Below are positions 44,465 through 51,630 of a DNA stretch of 51,630 bases, one piece after another. Below the pieces are notes generated by a model, which worked only from the letters and a program-made list of their open reading frames with translations, searched no databases and was not told the DNA's origin. The DNA comes from an uncultured Hyphomicrobiales bacterium. Lineage in GTDB: Bacteria > Pseudomonadota > Alphaproteobacteria > Rhizobiales > Beijerinckiaceae. Where the stretch lies: NCBI GenBank assembly GCA_903902915.1, contig CAIUWR010000069.1:1-51630 (forward strand). Direction: 5' to 3'. A program made the position numbers and the translations under genes. Every line of letters begins with the position of its first letter. Position 1 is the first letter of the stretch.

Positions 44465-45793
44465 ATGTCAGCCACCACACTCACCTCCGACGCTTCTCCA
44501 GCTGGCCGCAAGCCCTGGTATCGCCACCTCTACGCTCAGGTTCTCGTCGCCATCGTCCTTGGCGCGCTGCTGGGCTGGCTGGACCCCGTTCTGGCGAAGA
44601 ACGACTGGATCAAGGCCATGGGCGACGGTTTCGTCAGCCTGATCAAGATGGTCATCGCCCCCATCATCTTCTGCACGGTGGTCTCCGGCATCGCGCATGT
44701 GAACGAGGCCAAGAAGGTTGGTCGGGTCGGCGTCAAGGCGCTGGTCTATTTTGAGATTGTCTCGACCTTCGCGCTGGTTCTGGGGCTCCTCATCGCCAAT
44801 CTGCTCCAGCCCGGCGCGGGTTTCTCCGGCAAGGGCGACGCGGCCGCGGTGGCGGGCTTCGCCAAGCAGGCGGGCGAGATGAAGAGCATAGATTTCGTGC
44901 TCCACATCATCCCCGACAGCGTGGTCGGCGCCTTCGCGCGCGGCGACATTCTGCAAGTGCTGCTGTTCTCGATCCTGTTCGGCTTCTCGCTGATGGCTCT
45001 GGGCGAACGTGGCCATACGGTGCGCTCGCTGGTCGACGACATGGCTCACGCCATGTTCGGCGTCATCGCCATCGTGGTGCGCGCCGCGCCCATCGGCGCC
45101 TTTGGCGCCATGGCCTACACCATCGGCCGTTATGGTCCGCAGGCTTTGGGCAATCTGGCCGGGTTGATCGCCACTTTCTACCTCACCGCCGTGTTGTTCG
45201 TGGTTCTGGTGCTGGGGATCATCGCGCGGATCGCCGGGTTCTCGATCTTCAAGTTCATCGCCTATATCAAGGATGAGCTGCTGATCGTGCTGGGCACCAG
45301 CTCCTCGGAAAGCGCTCTGCCGCAGATGATGGAGAAGCTGGAGCGCCTTGGCTGCTCGAAGTCGGTGGTGGGTCTGGTCGTGCCGACCGGCTACTCCTTC
45401 AACCTCGACGGCACCAACATCTATATGACTCTGGCGACGCTGTTCATCGCCCAGGCCCTGAACGTGCCCCTGACCTTCGGCGAGCAGATGACCATCCTTG
45501 TGGTCGCGATGCTCACCTCCAAGGGCGCCAGCGGCATCACCGGCGCCGGCTTCATCACCCTCGCGGCGACGCTGGCGGCGGTGCGTCCCGAACTGCTGCC
45601 AGGCATGGCCATCGTGCTGGGCATCGACAAGTTCATGAGCGAATGCCGCGCCCTCACCAATCTCGCCGGCAATGGCGTGGCCTGCGTGGTCGTGGCCTGG
45701 TGGGAAGGCGAGCTTGATCGCGACAAGCTGAACAAGGGCCTCAATCGCGTGATCGACCCGACCAATATCGAGACGGCGGTCACCACGGGCTGA
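44465..45793 (+). CDS. dctA: C4-dicarboxylate:cation symporter DctA (DAACS family)
   Basis: Inner-membrane symporter for succinate, fumarate and malate. The 442-residue product has the DAACS landmarks: [40 protein letters not shown], the Ser-rich hairpin [20 protein letters not shown], the signature [20 protein letters not shown] and [20 protein letters not shown]. No dctBD sensor genes are adjacent, and I see no sigma-54 -24/-12 element in the 250-base upstream region, so regulation may differ from the rhizobial dctA. A strong terminator follows. It sits between uvrA and ssb, which normally flank each other, so it looks inserted there. Confidence 0.95.
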   Translation: MSATTLTSDASPAGRKPWYRHLYAQVLVAIVLGALLGWLDPVLAKNDWIKAMGDGFVSLIKMVIAPIIFCTVVSGIAHVNEAKKVGRVGVKALVYFEIVSTFALVLGLLIANLLQPGAGFSGKGDAAAVAGFAKQAGEMKSIDFVLHIIPDSVVGAFARGDILQVLLFSILFGFSLMALGERGHTVRSLVDDMAHAMFGVIAIVVRAAPIGAFGAMAYTIGRYGPQALGNLAGLIATFYLTAVLFVVLVLGIIARIAGFSIFKFIAYIKDELLIVLGTSSSESALPQMMEKLERLGCSKSVVGLVVPTGYSFNLDGTNIYMTLATLFIAQALNVPLTFGEQMTILVVAMLTSKGASGITGAGFITLAATLAAVRPELLPGMAIVLGIDKFMSECRALTNLAGNGVACVVVAWWEGELDRDKLNKGLNRVIDPTNIETAVTTG

Positions 45794-45811
45794 ATTTGGA
45801 CGACTGGATGG

Positions 45812-45840
45812 CGGCGGGCTTGCGCCCGCCGTTTCCGTTT
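45812..45840 (+). terminator. Intrinsic terminator of dctA
   Basis: CGGCGGGC (45812-45819) pairs with GCCCGCCG (45824-45831) around TTGC and is followed by TTTCCGTTT. It starts 18 bases after the dctA stop and separates it from the SOS-regulated ssb. Confidence 0.8.
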
Positions 45841-45844
45841 GCTA

Positions 45845-45859
45845 GAACAAATACAGAAC
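45845..45859 (+). promoter_or_regulatory. LexA (SOS) box upstream of ssb
   Basis: GAACAAATACAGAAC is a perfect match to GAAC-N7-GAAC, the LexA direct-repeat site of alphaproteobacteria. It lies 142 bases upstream of the ssb ATG at 46002, just after the dctA terminator, so it can only serve ssb on the plus strand. ssb is a known SOS gene. Confidence 0.72.
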
Positions 45860-46001
45860 GAACCTTGGCCGCTGATCTTTCTGGCCTCCGATCCCCCGCA
45901 GTTGTGGACAATGTTCCGCAGGGAGGGGCGCGGGAGCCTTCGGGCGGTTAGGGTGCGCCTAAGCGTCGGCGAAGGGCCGACCCCATCTATTGGAGAGCCT
46001 C

Positions 46002-46529
46002 ATGTCAGGCAGCGTCAACAAGGTCATTCTCGTCGGCAATCTGGGGCGCGACCCGGAAGTGCGCCGCACCGGCAACGGCGATCCCATCGTCTCCTTCTCC
46101 GTCGCGACCGCCGAGACCTGGCGCGACAAGGCCACCGGCGAGCGCAAGGAGCGCACCGAATGGCACAATGTGACGATCTTCAACGAGGCGCTGGGCAAGA
46201 TCGCCGAGCAATACTGCAAGAAGGGCTCGAAGGTTTACCTTGAGGGCCAGCTCCAGACCCGCGAATATACGGACAAGGACGGCAATCAGCGCAAGGCCAC
46301 CGATGTGGTTCTGCAACGCTTCCGGGGCGAGCTGACCCTGCTCGACAGCCGCGGCCGTGAAGGCGGCGGCGAAGAGCGCGTCGGCTACGGTGGCGGCCAG
46401 TCTTCGGGTGGCGGCGGCGGTGGCGGCTACAGCCGCCCGGCGGCTGGCGGCGGTCGTCCCGCCCAGGTCGGCAGCGGCGGCGGCGGCGGTGGCCGCTCCG
46501 AGCCCATCGACGACGATATCCCGTTCTGA
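46002..46529 (+). CDS. ssb: Single-stranded DNA-binding protein
   Basis: Homotetrameric SSB protecting single strands in replication and repair. The 175-residue product has an OB-fold at about 1-112 (SVNKVILVGNLGRDPEVRRT, EWHNVTIFNEALGKIAEQYC, KVYLEGQLQTREYTDKDGNQ). A long Gly-rich flexible linker follows, and the acidic C-terminal tip DDDIPF is the protein-interaction tail. I start at ATG 46002 (MSGSVNKV) with GGAGAG upstream; an in-frame start at 45990 is less like the family. A perfect LexA box lies upstream. A heptamer-repeat hairpin follows the stop and precedes gyrA. Confidence 0.96.
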   Translation: MSGSVNKVILVGNLGRDPEVRRTGNGDPIVSFSVATAETWRDKATGERKERTEWHNVTIFNEALGKIAEQYCKKGSKVYLEGQLQTREYTDKDGNQRKATDVVLQRFRGELTLLDSRGREGGGEERVGYGGGQSSGGGGGGGYSRPAAGGGRPAQVGSGGGGGGRSEPIDDDIPF

Positions 46530-46537
46530 GCGGGGGA

Positions 46538-46635
46538 GGCAGTCGGCAGTCGGAATTGGGCAGTCGGGTGGATTGTCATTGACGGCAGGCGCGCGATTCG
46601 AAAATTCGACTGCCGACTGCCGACTGCCGACTGCC
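46538..46635. repeat. Heptamer GGCAGTC inverted repeat cluster between ssb and gyrA
   Basis: The left side carries GGCAGTC at 46538, 46545 and 46559. The right side carries four perfect tandem copies of the complement GACTGCC at 46608-46635. The arms GGCAGTCGGCAGTCG-GAATT and AATTCGACTGCCGACTGCC can pair over about 19 bp with one bulge. The same unit makes the hairpin at 4903-4941, so this is one dispersed family. It lies just after the ssb stop and before the gyrA promoter. Confidence 0.85.
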
Positions 46636-46640
46636 GATAA

Positions 46641-46670
46641 TTGGCTATCATGGCGGGAATCGGATATATA
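46641..46670 (+). promoter_or_regulatory. Candidate gyrA promoter
   Basis: TTGGCT (46641-46646) and TATATA (46665-46670) are separated by 18 bases, directly after the heptamer repeat. Transcription would begin near 46677, leaving a leader of about 25 bases. No other convincing promoter precedes gyrA. Confidence 0.42.
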
Positions 46671-46702
46671 AAAAAGACACCTTTTCACCCTGATGGGATT
46701 GT

Positions 46703-49462
46703 TTGGTATTGGCCGATAACGACGACGTTCAGCAGCCCTCGGGCCCCGACATCCGCCCGGTTTCCATCACCGACGAGATGAAGCGCAGCTATCTCGATTA
46801 CGCCATGAGCGTGATCGTCAGCCGCGCGCTTCCCGATGTGCGCGACGGGCTCAAGCCCGTGCATCGGCGCATTCTGTTCTCGATGACCGAGAACGGCTAT
46901 ACACCCGACAAATCCTATGTGAAGAGCGCCCGCATCGTCGGCGACGTGATGGGTAAATATCATCCGCACGGCGACTCCGCGATCTATGACGCCCTCGTTC
47001 GCATGGCCCAGCCCTTCTCCATGCGCCTTCCGCTGATCGACGGGCAGGGCAATTTCGGCTCGGTCGACGGCGATCCGGCGGCGGCGATGCGCTACACCGA
47101 ATCGCGTCTGGCGCGTCCCGCGCTGGCTTTGGCGCAGGACATCGACCTCGATACGGTCGATTTCCAGGCCAACTACGACGGCAAGGAGCATGAGCCCGTC
47201 GTCATGCCCGCCCGCTTCCCGAATCTGCTGGTGAATGGCGCTGGCGGCATCGCGGTCGGCATGGCCACCAATATTCCGCCCCACAATCTGGGCGAAGTGA
47301 TCGACGCCGTCTTCGCGATCATGGACAATCCCGACATCACGACCGACGAGCTGATCGAGATCGTTCCCGGTCCCGATTTCCCCACGGGCGGCATCATGCT
47401 GGGCCGGGGCGGGGCGCAGCTCGCCTATCAGACCGGGCGCGGCTCCGTTCTGGTGCGCGCCAAGGCCGAGGTGGAGCAGATCCGCAAGGATCGCGAAGCC
47501 CTCATCATCACCGAGATTCCCTATCAGGTGAACAAGAGCACGCTGCTCGAGAAGATCGCCGAACTGGTGCGCGATAAGCGCGTCGAGGGCATCTCTGAGC
47601 TGCGCGACGAGTCCGACCGCGACGGCATGCGCATCGTCATCGAGATCAAGCGCGATGCGGTCGCCGATGTGGTGCTGAACCAGCTCTATCGCTACACGCA
47701 GCTGCAAAACTCCTTTGGCTGCAACATGATCGCCCTGAACGGCGGTCGTCCGGTCATGCTGACCCTGAAGGACTTCCTGCGCGCCTTCGTCGATTTCCGC
47801 GAGGAGGTCGTCACCCGCCGCACGAAGTTCCTGCTCAACAAGGCGCGCGACGGCGCCCATGTGCAGGTCGGCCTCGCCATCGCGGTCGCCAATATCGACG
47901 AAGTGATCCGCCTCATCCGCACCTCGCCTGACGCTGCGGCGGCGCGCGAGGCCCTGATGGGCCGCGATTGGGCCGCCCATGACATGGCGCCCCTGATCGC
48001 GCTGATCGCCGATCCTCGCCATTCGCTGAACGAAGACGGCAGCTATCGCCTGTCCGAGCAGCAGGCCCGCGCCATCCTCGAACTGCGCCTGCAACGCCTC
48101 ACGGCGCTCGGCCGCGACGAGATCGCGGAGGCCTTGAACAAGCTGGCGGTCGAAATCGCCGATTACCTTGATATTCTGCGCTCGCGCGAGCGCGTCTTCA
48201 CCATCATCAAGGACGAGATGACGGCGATCAAGACCGCGCACGCCACGCCGCGCCGCACCATCATCGTGGATAGCGATGCGGATATGGAGGATGAAGACCT
48301 CATCCAGCGCGAGGACATGGTCGTCACCGTGTCCCATGCGGGCTATATCAAGCGCGTACCGCTCTCCACCTATCGGGCGCAGCGTCGCGGCGGCAAGGGC
48401 CGCTCGGGCATGTCCACCCGCGAGCAGGATTTCGTGGCGAGCCTCTTTGTGGCGACGACCCACCAGCCGGTATTGTTCTTCTCCTCGCTGGGTCAGGTCT
48501 ACAAGCTCAAGGTCTGGCGCCTGCCGCAGGCTGGCCCGACCGCCGTCGGCCGTTTCCTCGAAAATATCCTGCCGCTTGAGAAGGGTGAGCGCATCACCAC
48601 CATCATGCCGCTGCCCGAGGACGAGGCGGCCTGGGAGGCGCTGGACGTCATGTTCGCCACCACCGGCGGCACGGTGCGGCGCAACAAGCTGTCGGATTTC
48701 ACCTCGGTCAACCGCGCGGGCAAGATCGCCATGCGCCTCGACGAGGGCGAGGGCATCGTCAATGTGCAGATGTGCACCGAGATGGACGACGTGCTGCTGA
48801 CCACCGCCAAGGGCCAGTGCATTCGTTTCCCCACGACCGACGTGCGCGTTTTCAAGGGCCGCGACAGCATGGGCGTGCGCGGCATCAATCTGAGCGAAGG
48901 CGACCGGCTCATCTCCATGGCGATTCTGCGCCATGTGGACGCCAGCGCCGAGGAGCGTGAGGCCTATCTGCGCCGCCGCCGTGCGGTGGCTGGCGAGGTC
49001 GAGGCCGAGACGGCCGCCGTCGAAGAGGAGACGGAGGCGCTCGCCGCCGACGCCGCCGAGACCATGTCGCAAGAGCGTTACGCGGAGCTCGGGGCTCTGG
49101 AGCAGATCATTCTCACGGTGTCCGAGAATGGTTTCGGCAAGCGCACCTCGTCTTATGAATATCGCATCACCGGACGCGGCGGCAAAGGCATCGTCGCCAT
49201 GGTCGTCAATCCGCGCAACGGACCGCTCGTGGCGTCCTTCCCCGTGGAGGCTGGCGACGGCATCATGCTGGTGACCGACGGCGGGCAGTTGATCCGCTGC
49301 CCGGTCGAGGGCATCCGGGTCGCCGGTCGCGGCACCCAGGGCGTCATCGTGTTCCGCACGGACTCGAAGGAGCATGTGGTCTCGGTCGAGCGCATCAGCG
49401 ATGACGACGCCAATGGCGACAATGGCGAGGCGACCGAGGCTGCGGACGGCGCCGAGGGCTGA
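46703..49462 (+). CDS. gyrA: DNA gyrase subunit A
   Basis: Type II topoisomerase subunit that introduces negative supercoils with GyrB. The 919-residue product has [24 protein letters not shown] N-terminus (here [20 protein letters not shown]), the catalytic Tyr at residue 131 in [10 protein letters not shown], and the GyrA box QRRGGKG. The quinolone-resistance region reads [17 protein letters not shown] with Ser92 and Asp96, the wild-type susceptible residues. The C-terminal wheel domain carries an acidic/Ala-rich insertion (about 755-800, [19 protein letters not shown]), usual in alphaproteobacteria. The start is TTG at 46703 or TTG at 46709; GGGA 5 bases before the first favours 46703. coaD follows 20 bases later. 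Confidence 0.97.
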   Translation: MVLADNDDVQQPSGPDIRPVSITDEMKRSYLDYAMSVIVSRALPDVRDGLKPVHRRILFSMTENGYTPDKSYVKSARIVGDVMGKYHPHGDSAIYDALVRMAQPFSMRLPLIDGQGNFGSVDGDPAAAMRYTESRLARPALALAQDIDLDTVDFQANYDGKEHEPVVMPARFPNLLVNGAGGIAVGMATNIPPHNLGEVIDAVFAIMDNPDITTDELIEIVPGPDFPTGGIMLGRGGAQLAYQTGRGSVLVRAKAEVEQIRKDREALIITEIPYQVNKSTLLEKIAELVRDKRVEGISELRDESDRDGMRIVIEIKRDAVADVVLNQLYRYTQLQNSFGCNMIALNGGRPVMLTLKDFLRAFVDFREEVVTRRTKFLLNKARDGAHVQVGLAIAVANIDEVIRLIRTSPDAAAAREALMGRDWAAHDMAPLIALIADPRHSLNEDGSYRLSEQQARAILELRLQRLTALGRDEIAEALNKLAVEIADYLDILRSRERVFTIIKDEMTAIKTAHATPRRTIIVDSDADMEDEDLIQREDMVVTVSHAGYIKRVPLSTYRAQRRGGKGRSGMSTREQDFVASLFVATTHQPVLFFSSLGQVYKLKVWRLPQAGPTAVGRFLENILPLEKGERITTIMPLPEDEAAWEALDVMFATTGGTVRRNKLSDFTSVNRAGKIAMRLDEGEGIVNVQMCTEMDDVLLTTAKGQCIRFPTTDVRVFKGRDSMGVRGINLSEGDRLISMAILRHVDASAEEREAYLRRRRAVAGEVEAETAAVEEETEALAADAAETMSQERYAELGALEQIILTVSENGFGKRTSSYEYRITGRGGKGIVAMVVNPRNGPLVASFPVEAGDGIMLVTDGGQLIRCPVEGIRVAGRGTQGVIVFRTDSKEHVVSVERISDDDANGDNGEATEAADGAEG

Positions 49463-49482
49463 CGACTGTTGGGGACGGCGAC

Positions 49483-49986
49483 ATGGTGCAAGTGGCGGCG
49501 CTCTATACGGGAACCTTCGATCCCCTCACCAATGGCCATGCGGATGTGATCCGCCAGGCCGCCCGGCTTTGCGGGCGGTTGATCGTGGCCATCGGCGTGC
49601 ATCCCGGCAAGAAACCGGTGTTTGAAGCGCAGCAGCGCGCCGACATGATCCGCGCCTGCGGGGCGCCGCTGGTGGCGGGCACGGGTTGCACGCTCGAGGT
49701 CGTCACCTTCGACGGGCTCGCGGTGGAGGCGGCGCGCCAGCATGGCGCCACGCTTCTGGTGCGCGGCCTGCGCGACGCCACGGATTTCGACTATGAAATG
49801 CAGATGGCGGGGATGAACGGGGCGATGGCGCCTAACGTCACCACCGTCTTTTTGCCCTCGTCTCCCGGTCTTCGCCACATTACAGGCACCTTGGTGCGCC
49901 AGATCGCCGCCATGGGCGGAGATGTGGCCGCCTTCACGCCGCCACTGGTGGCGCAGGCGCTGGCCGCGCGTTTCGCGCGCGGCTGA
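49483..49986 (+). CDS. coaD: Phosphopantetheine adenylyltransferase
   Basis: Fourth step of coenzyme A synthesis: 4'-phosphopantetheine plus ATP to dephospho-CoA. The 167-residue product shows the nucleotidyltransferase T/HxGH motif in [18 protein letters not shown] (about residues 6-23), then [38 protein letters not shown] and [20 protein letters not shown], where the ITGTLVR replaces the usual ISSSLVR signature. It lies in the conserved group gyrA-coaD-ppi-ppi with a 20-base gap after gyrA. Confidence 0.96.
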   Translation: MVQVAALYTGTFDPLTNGHADVIRQAARLCGRLIVAIGVHPGKKPVFEAQQRADMIRACGAPLVAGTGCTLEVVTFDGLAVEAARQHGATLLVRGLRDATDFDYEMQMAGMNGAMAPNVTTVFLPSSPGLRHITGTLVRQIAAMGGDVAAFTPPLVAQALAARFARG

Positions 49987-50028
49987 CCGCTTCATCCCTT
50001 GCTAGACTTGTTCGAAAGAGGATCTCCC

Positions 50029-50583
50029 ATGACCATCGATCGCCGCAGCTTACTGGCCGCCATCCCCGCGCTCGCCTTTTCAGGCGAGGCCTTCGCCCAG
50101 GCGGCGGATCCGGCCAATACGCTCTTCATTGACCTTAAGGACGGCCGCGTCACCATTCGCCTGCGGCCCGATCTCGCCCCCAAACATGTGGAGCAGATCA
50201 AGGCGCTGGTCGCCCGCAAATTCTATGACGGCATCGTGTTCCACCGGGTCATCGCGGGCTTCATGGCCCAGACGGGCGATCCCAAGGGCAATGGCACGGG
50301 CGGTTCGGATCTGCCGAACATTCCCGCCGAATTCTCCTCAACGCCTTTCAAGCGCGGCACTTTGGGCATGGCCCGCTCGCAGAGCCCCAATTCGGCCAAC
50401 TCGCAATTCTTCATCTGCTTCGGCGACGCCGCGTTCCTGAATGGCCAGTATACGGTCTTCGGCGAGGTGACGTCGGGCATGGATCTGGTGGACAAGATCA
50501 AGAAGGGCGATCCCAACAACAATGGATCGGTGACGGCGCCCGACCGCATGTTGAAGGTTCGGCTCGCCAGCAATCCCGATTGA
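50029..50583 (+). CDS. Exported cyclophilin-type peptidyl-prolyl isomerase
   Basis: Periplasmic cis-trans prolyl isomerase, 184 residues. The N-terminus MTIDRRSLLAAIPALAFSGE is a signal peptide with an adjacent Arg pair (DRRSLLA), compatible with the twin-arginine pathway, and a probable cleavage after AFA. The cyclophilin core follows: KFYDGIVFHRVIAGFMAQTG (catalytic Arg in FHRV, Phe and Gln in FMAQTG), GTGGSDLPNIPAEF, NSQFFICFGDAAFLNGQYTV and FGEVTSGMDLVDKI. I start at ATG 50029; the ten upstream codons are not conserved. It lies 42 bases after coaD and is paralogous to the next gene. Confidence 0.93.
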   Translation: MTIDRRSLLAAIPALAFSGEAFAQAADPANTLFIDLKDGRVTIRLRPDLAPKHVEQIKALVARKFYDGIVFHRVIAGFMAQTGDPKGNGTGGSDLPNIPAEFSSTPFKRGTLGMARSQSPNSANSQFFICFGDAAFLNGQYTVFGEVTSGMDLVDKIKKGDPNNNGSVTAPDRMLKVRLASNPD

Positions 50584-50703
50584 GCGGCTTCTGATCTGCT
50601 TGATGGTTTACCGGGGCGGCGCGGACGGCTATAGCAGTCCGCCCGCTCGCCGCCAGCTTCACCGCGCGCGCGATCACGAAACCATCACCCAAGGAGGTCC
50701 GCC

Positions 50704-51273
50704 ATGTCGGACGAAGGAAAAGCGCCCAAGGCCGATAAGGTGAAGAAGCCCGCCAAGGCGCCTGTCAAGAAGGCCCCCAAGGCCGCCGCCGCCAAGCCCG
50801 CCAAAGTGGCGGCTGAGCAGTCTGTGGACTTGAACAGGCTGACGCTGGAGACCACCAAGGGCCCCGTCGTCATCAAGTTGCGCCCGGACCTCGCGCCCAA
50901 CCACGTCGCCCATATTTCGAAGCTCGTCTCCGAGGGCTTCTATGACGGCATCGTGTTCCATCGCGTGATCGAGGGCTTCATGGCCCAGACCGGCTGCCCC
51001 CATGGCACTGGCACGGGTGGGTCGAAGTATCCGAACCTGAAGCAGGAATTCAACGCGCAGCCGCATGTGCGCGGCACCTGCTCCATGGCCCGTTCGTCGA
51101 ACCCCGACAGCGCCAACTCGCAGTTCTTCATCTGCTTTGACGACGCCGGGTTCCTCAACCGTCAATATACGGTCTGGGGCGAGGTGACCTCCGGCATGGA
51201 GAATGTGGACAAGATCAAGCGCGGCGAGCCCGTGCGCGATCCCGACAGCATCGTCTCGGCGAAGCTGGGCTGA
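50704..51273 (+). CDS. ppiB: Cytoplasmic cyclophilin-type peptidyl-prolyl isomerase
   Basis: Second prolyl isomerase of the pair, 189 residues, without a signal peptide. A Lys/Ala/Pro-rich N-terminal tail of about 38 residues (KAPKADKVKKPAKAPVKKAP) precedes the cyclophilin domain: GFYDGIVFHRVIEGFMAQTG, GTGGSKYPNLKQEF, SANSQFFICFDDAGFLNRQY and WGEVTSGMENVDKIKRGEPV. Active-site residues Arg, Phe and Gln are kept. AAGGAGG sits 6 bases before the ATG at 50704, a near-consensus ribosome-binding site. It ends the gyrA-coaD-ppi-ppi group in this window; queA and tgt often follow in relatives but would lie beyond the repeat cluster and the window edge. Confidence 0.93.
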   Translation: MSDEGKAPKADKVKKPAKAPVKKAPKAAAAKPAKVAAEQSVDLNRLTLETTKGPVVIKLRPDLAPNHVAHISKLVSEGFYDGIVFHRVIEGFMAQTGCPHGTGTGGSKYPNLKQEFNAQPHVRGTCSMARSSNPDSANSQFFICFDDAGFLNRQYTVWGEVTSGMENVDKIKRGEPVRDPDSIVSAKLG

Positions 51274-51332
51274 TCGAGGGTCGTCGGCAGTCTGGGGAGA
51301 GCGATCTTTCCAGGCTGACTGCTGCGGGCTCC

Positions 51333-51630
51333 AGCGATCTGAATCATCTGGTTGAAACGCCAGCCGCTCCCCTCCCCCTGTGGGGAGGGGTACGGGGTGG
51401 GGGTCATGCGATCTTGGGCATTGGCGCTGAAGCAACCGCGCCAACGATCAGCATGCGCAGACCCCCACCCCGTCCGCTGGCGCGGCCGCCCCTCCCCACA
51501 GGGGGGAGGGTTTGCAGCGCTAGCGATCTGGAGTGAGGCGCAACGCCAGCAGCTTCTCTCCCCCCTGTGGGGAGAGATTAGAGAGTGGGGGTCTACGCAT
51601 ATCGGGAGTTGGCGCTTCGCAACCGCGCCA
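51333..51630. repeat. Cluster of three palindromic dispersed repeats at the right edge
   Basis: No gene is seen in the final 357 bases (51274-51630). A first copy, about 51333-51443, starts AGCGATCT, contains CTCCCCCTGTGGGGAG and GGGGTGGGGGTC, and ends AACCGCGCCA. A second, about 51522-51630, repeats the same order in the same direction (CTCCCCCCTGTGGGGAG, GAGTGGGGGTC, CAACCGCGCCA) and reaches the window edge. Between them an inverted copy (about 51425-51512) shares the tail of the first, so the first and middle copies form a large imperfect palindrome. Shorter relatives occur at 7789-7874. These resemble the CTCCCC-TGTGGGGAG intergenic repeats common in Hyphomicrobiales. Confidence 0.8.

Noticed and set aside
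46961-46999. Possible quinolone-resistance substitutions in GyrA
   Set aside because: The region reads GDSAIYD with Ser and Asp at the two key positions, the susceptible type.
46685-49375. Long minus-strand open frame opposite gyrA
   Set aside because: Shadow of gyrA caused by GC-rich third codon positions; low-complexity His/Arg/Asp composition.

Overview
The window reads as a chromosomal segment of a GC-rich alphaproteobacterium, most likely of the order Hyphomicrobiales (Rhizobiales) and perhaps close to Beijerinckiaceae/Methylocystaceae. The evidence is the gene order argS-SPOR-nagZ-scpA-scpB-tatA-tatB-tatC, the group gyrA-coaD-cyclophilin-cyclophilin, metC divergent from aapJQMP, a bifunctional MaeB, a class II (B12-dependent) ribonucleotide reductase, an NDUFA12-type complex I accessory gene next to a DUF2155 gene, and a short DUF1127 gene. 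It is almost all housekeeping sequence. I see no CRISPR array, prophage, transposase, rRNA or tRNA gene.

Layout: 0.3-1.5 kb nucleoside transporter (minus). 1.7-9.6 kb argS, SPOR-domain protein, nagZ, scpAB, tatABC (plus). 9.7-14 kb EamA exporter, LprI-like protein, solute-binding-like protein, aat, DUF2155 and NDUFA12. 14-18 kb nrdJ with tandem NrdR boxes upstream and a strong terminator downstream. 18.1-18.8 kb an AT-rich orphan gene for a membrane-anchored coiled coil. 18.8-24.4 kb AEC transporter, DUF815-type ATPase, aspS, dgt and erpA. 24.4-26.1 kb a metal-efflux operon (CsoR/RcnR-family repressor, NicO/RcnA-type exporter with a His-rich loop, His-rich exported protein). 26.2-31.6 kb PfkB kinase, orphan membrane protein, maeB, metC. 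31.7-36.1 kb aapJQMP. 36.2-37.6 kb a partly duplicated dienelactone-hydrolase-family gene. 37.6-41.2 kb trmFO, DUF1127 with a structured 3' region, and a GT39-like membrane glycosyltransferase. 41.2-46.5 kb uvrA, dctA, ssb. 46.7-51.3 kb gyrA, coaD and two cyclophilins. 51.3 kb to the end is a cluster of palindromic dispersed repeats.

The most interesting signals are non-coding. (1) Directly downstream of the DUF1127 gene, on the minus strand, lie two consecutive stem-loops that each present a CCUCCC-type anti-Shine-Dalgarno sequence in the loop, ending in a U-tract. This is the architecture of the CcsR/'cuckoo' small RNAs, which are co-transcribed with DUF1127 genes in Rhodobacter. (2) Two NrdR-like boxes 31 bp apart overlap the -35 of nrdJ. 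(3) A perfect GAAC-N7-GAAC LexA site precedes ssb, and a one-mismatch site precedes uvrA; dctA lies between the two. (4) A G/C-tract palindrome sits at the start of the metal-repressor gene, whose product has the Cys-His-Cys fingerprint of CsoR/InrS. (5) Several dispersed palindromic repeat families occupy the gaps.

All calls come from reading sequence and translations. No database search, folding program or alignment tool was run. Starts marked as revised were chosen from ribosome-binding sites and family N-termini.
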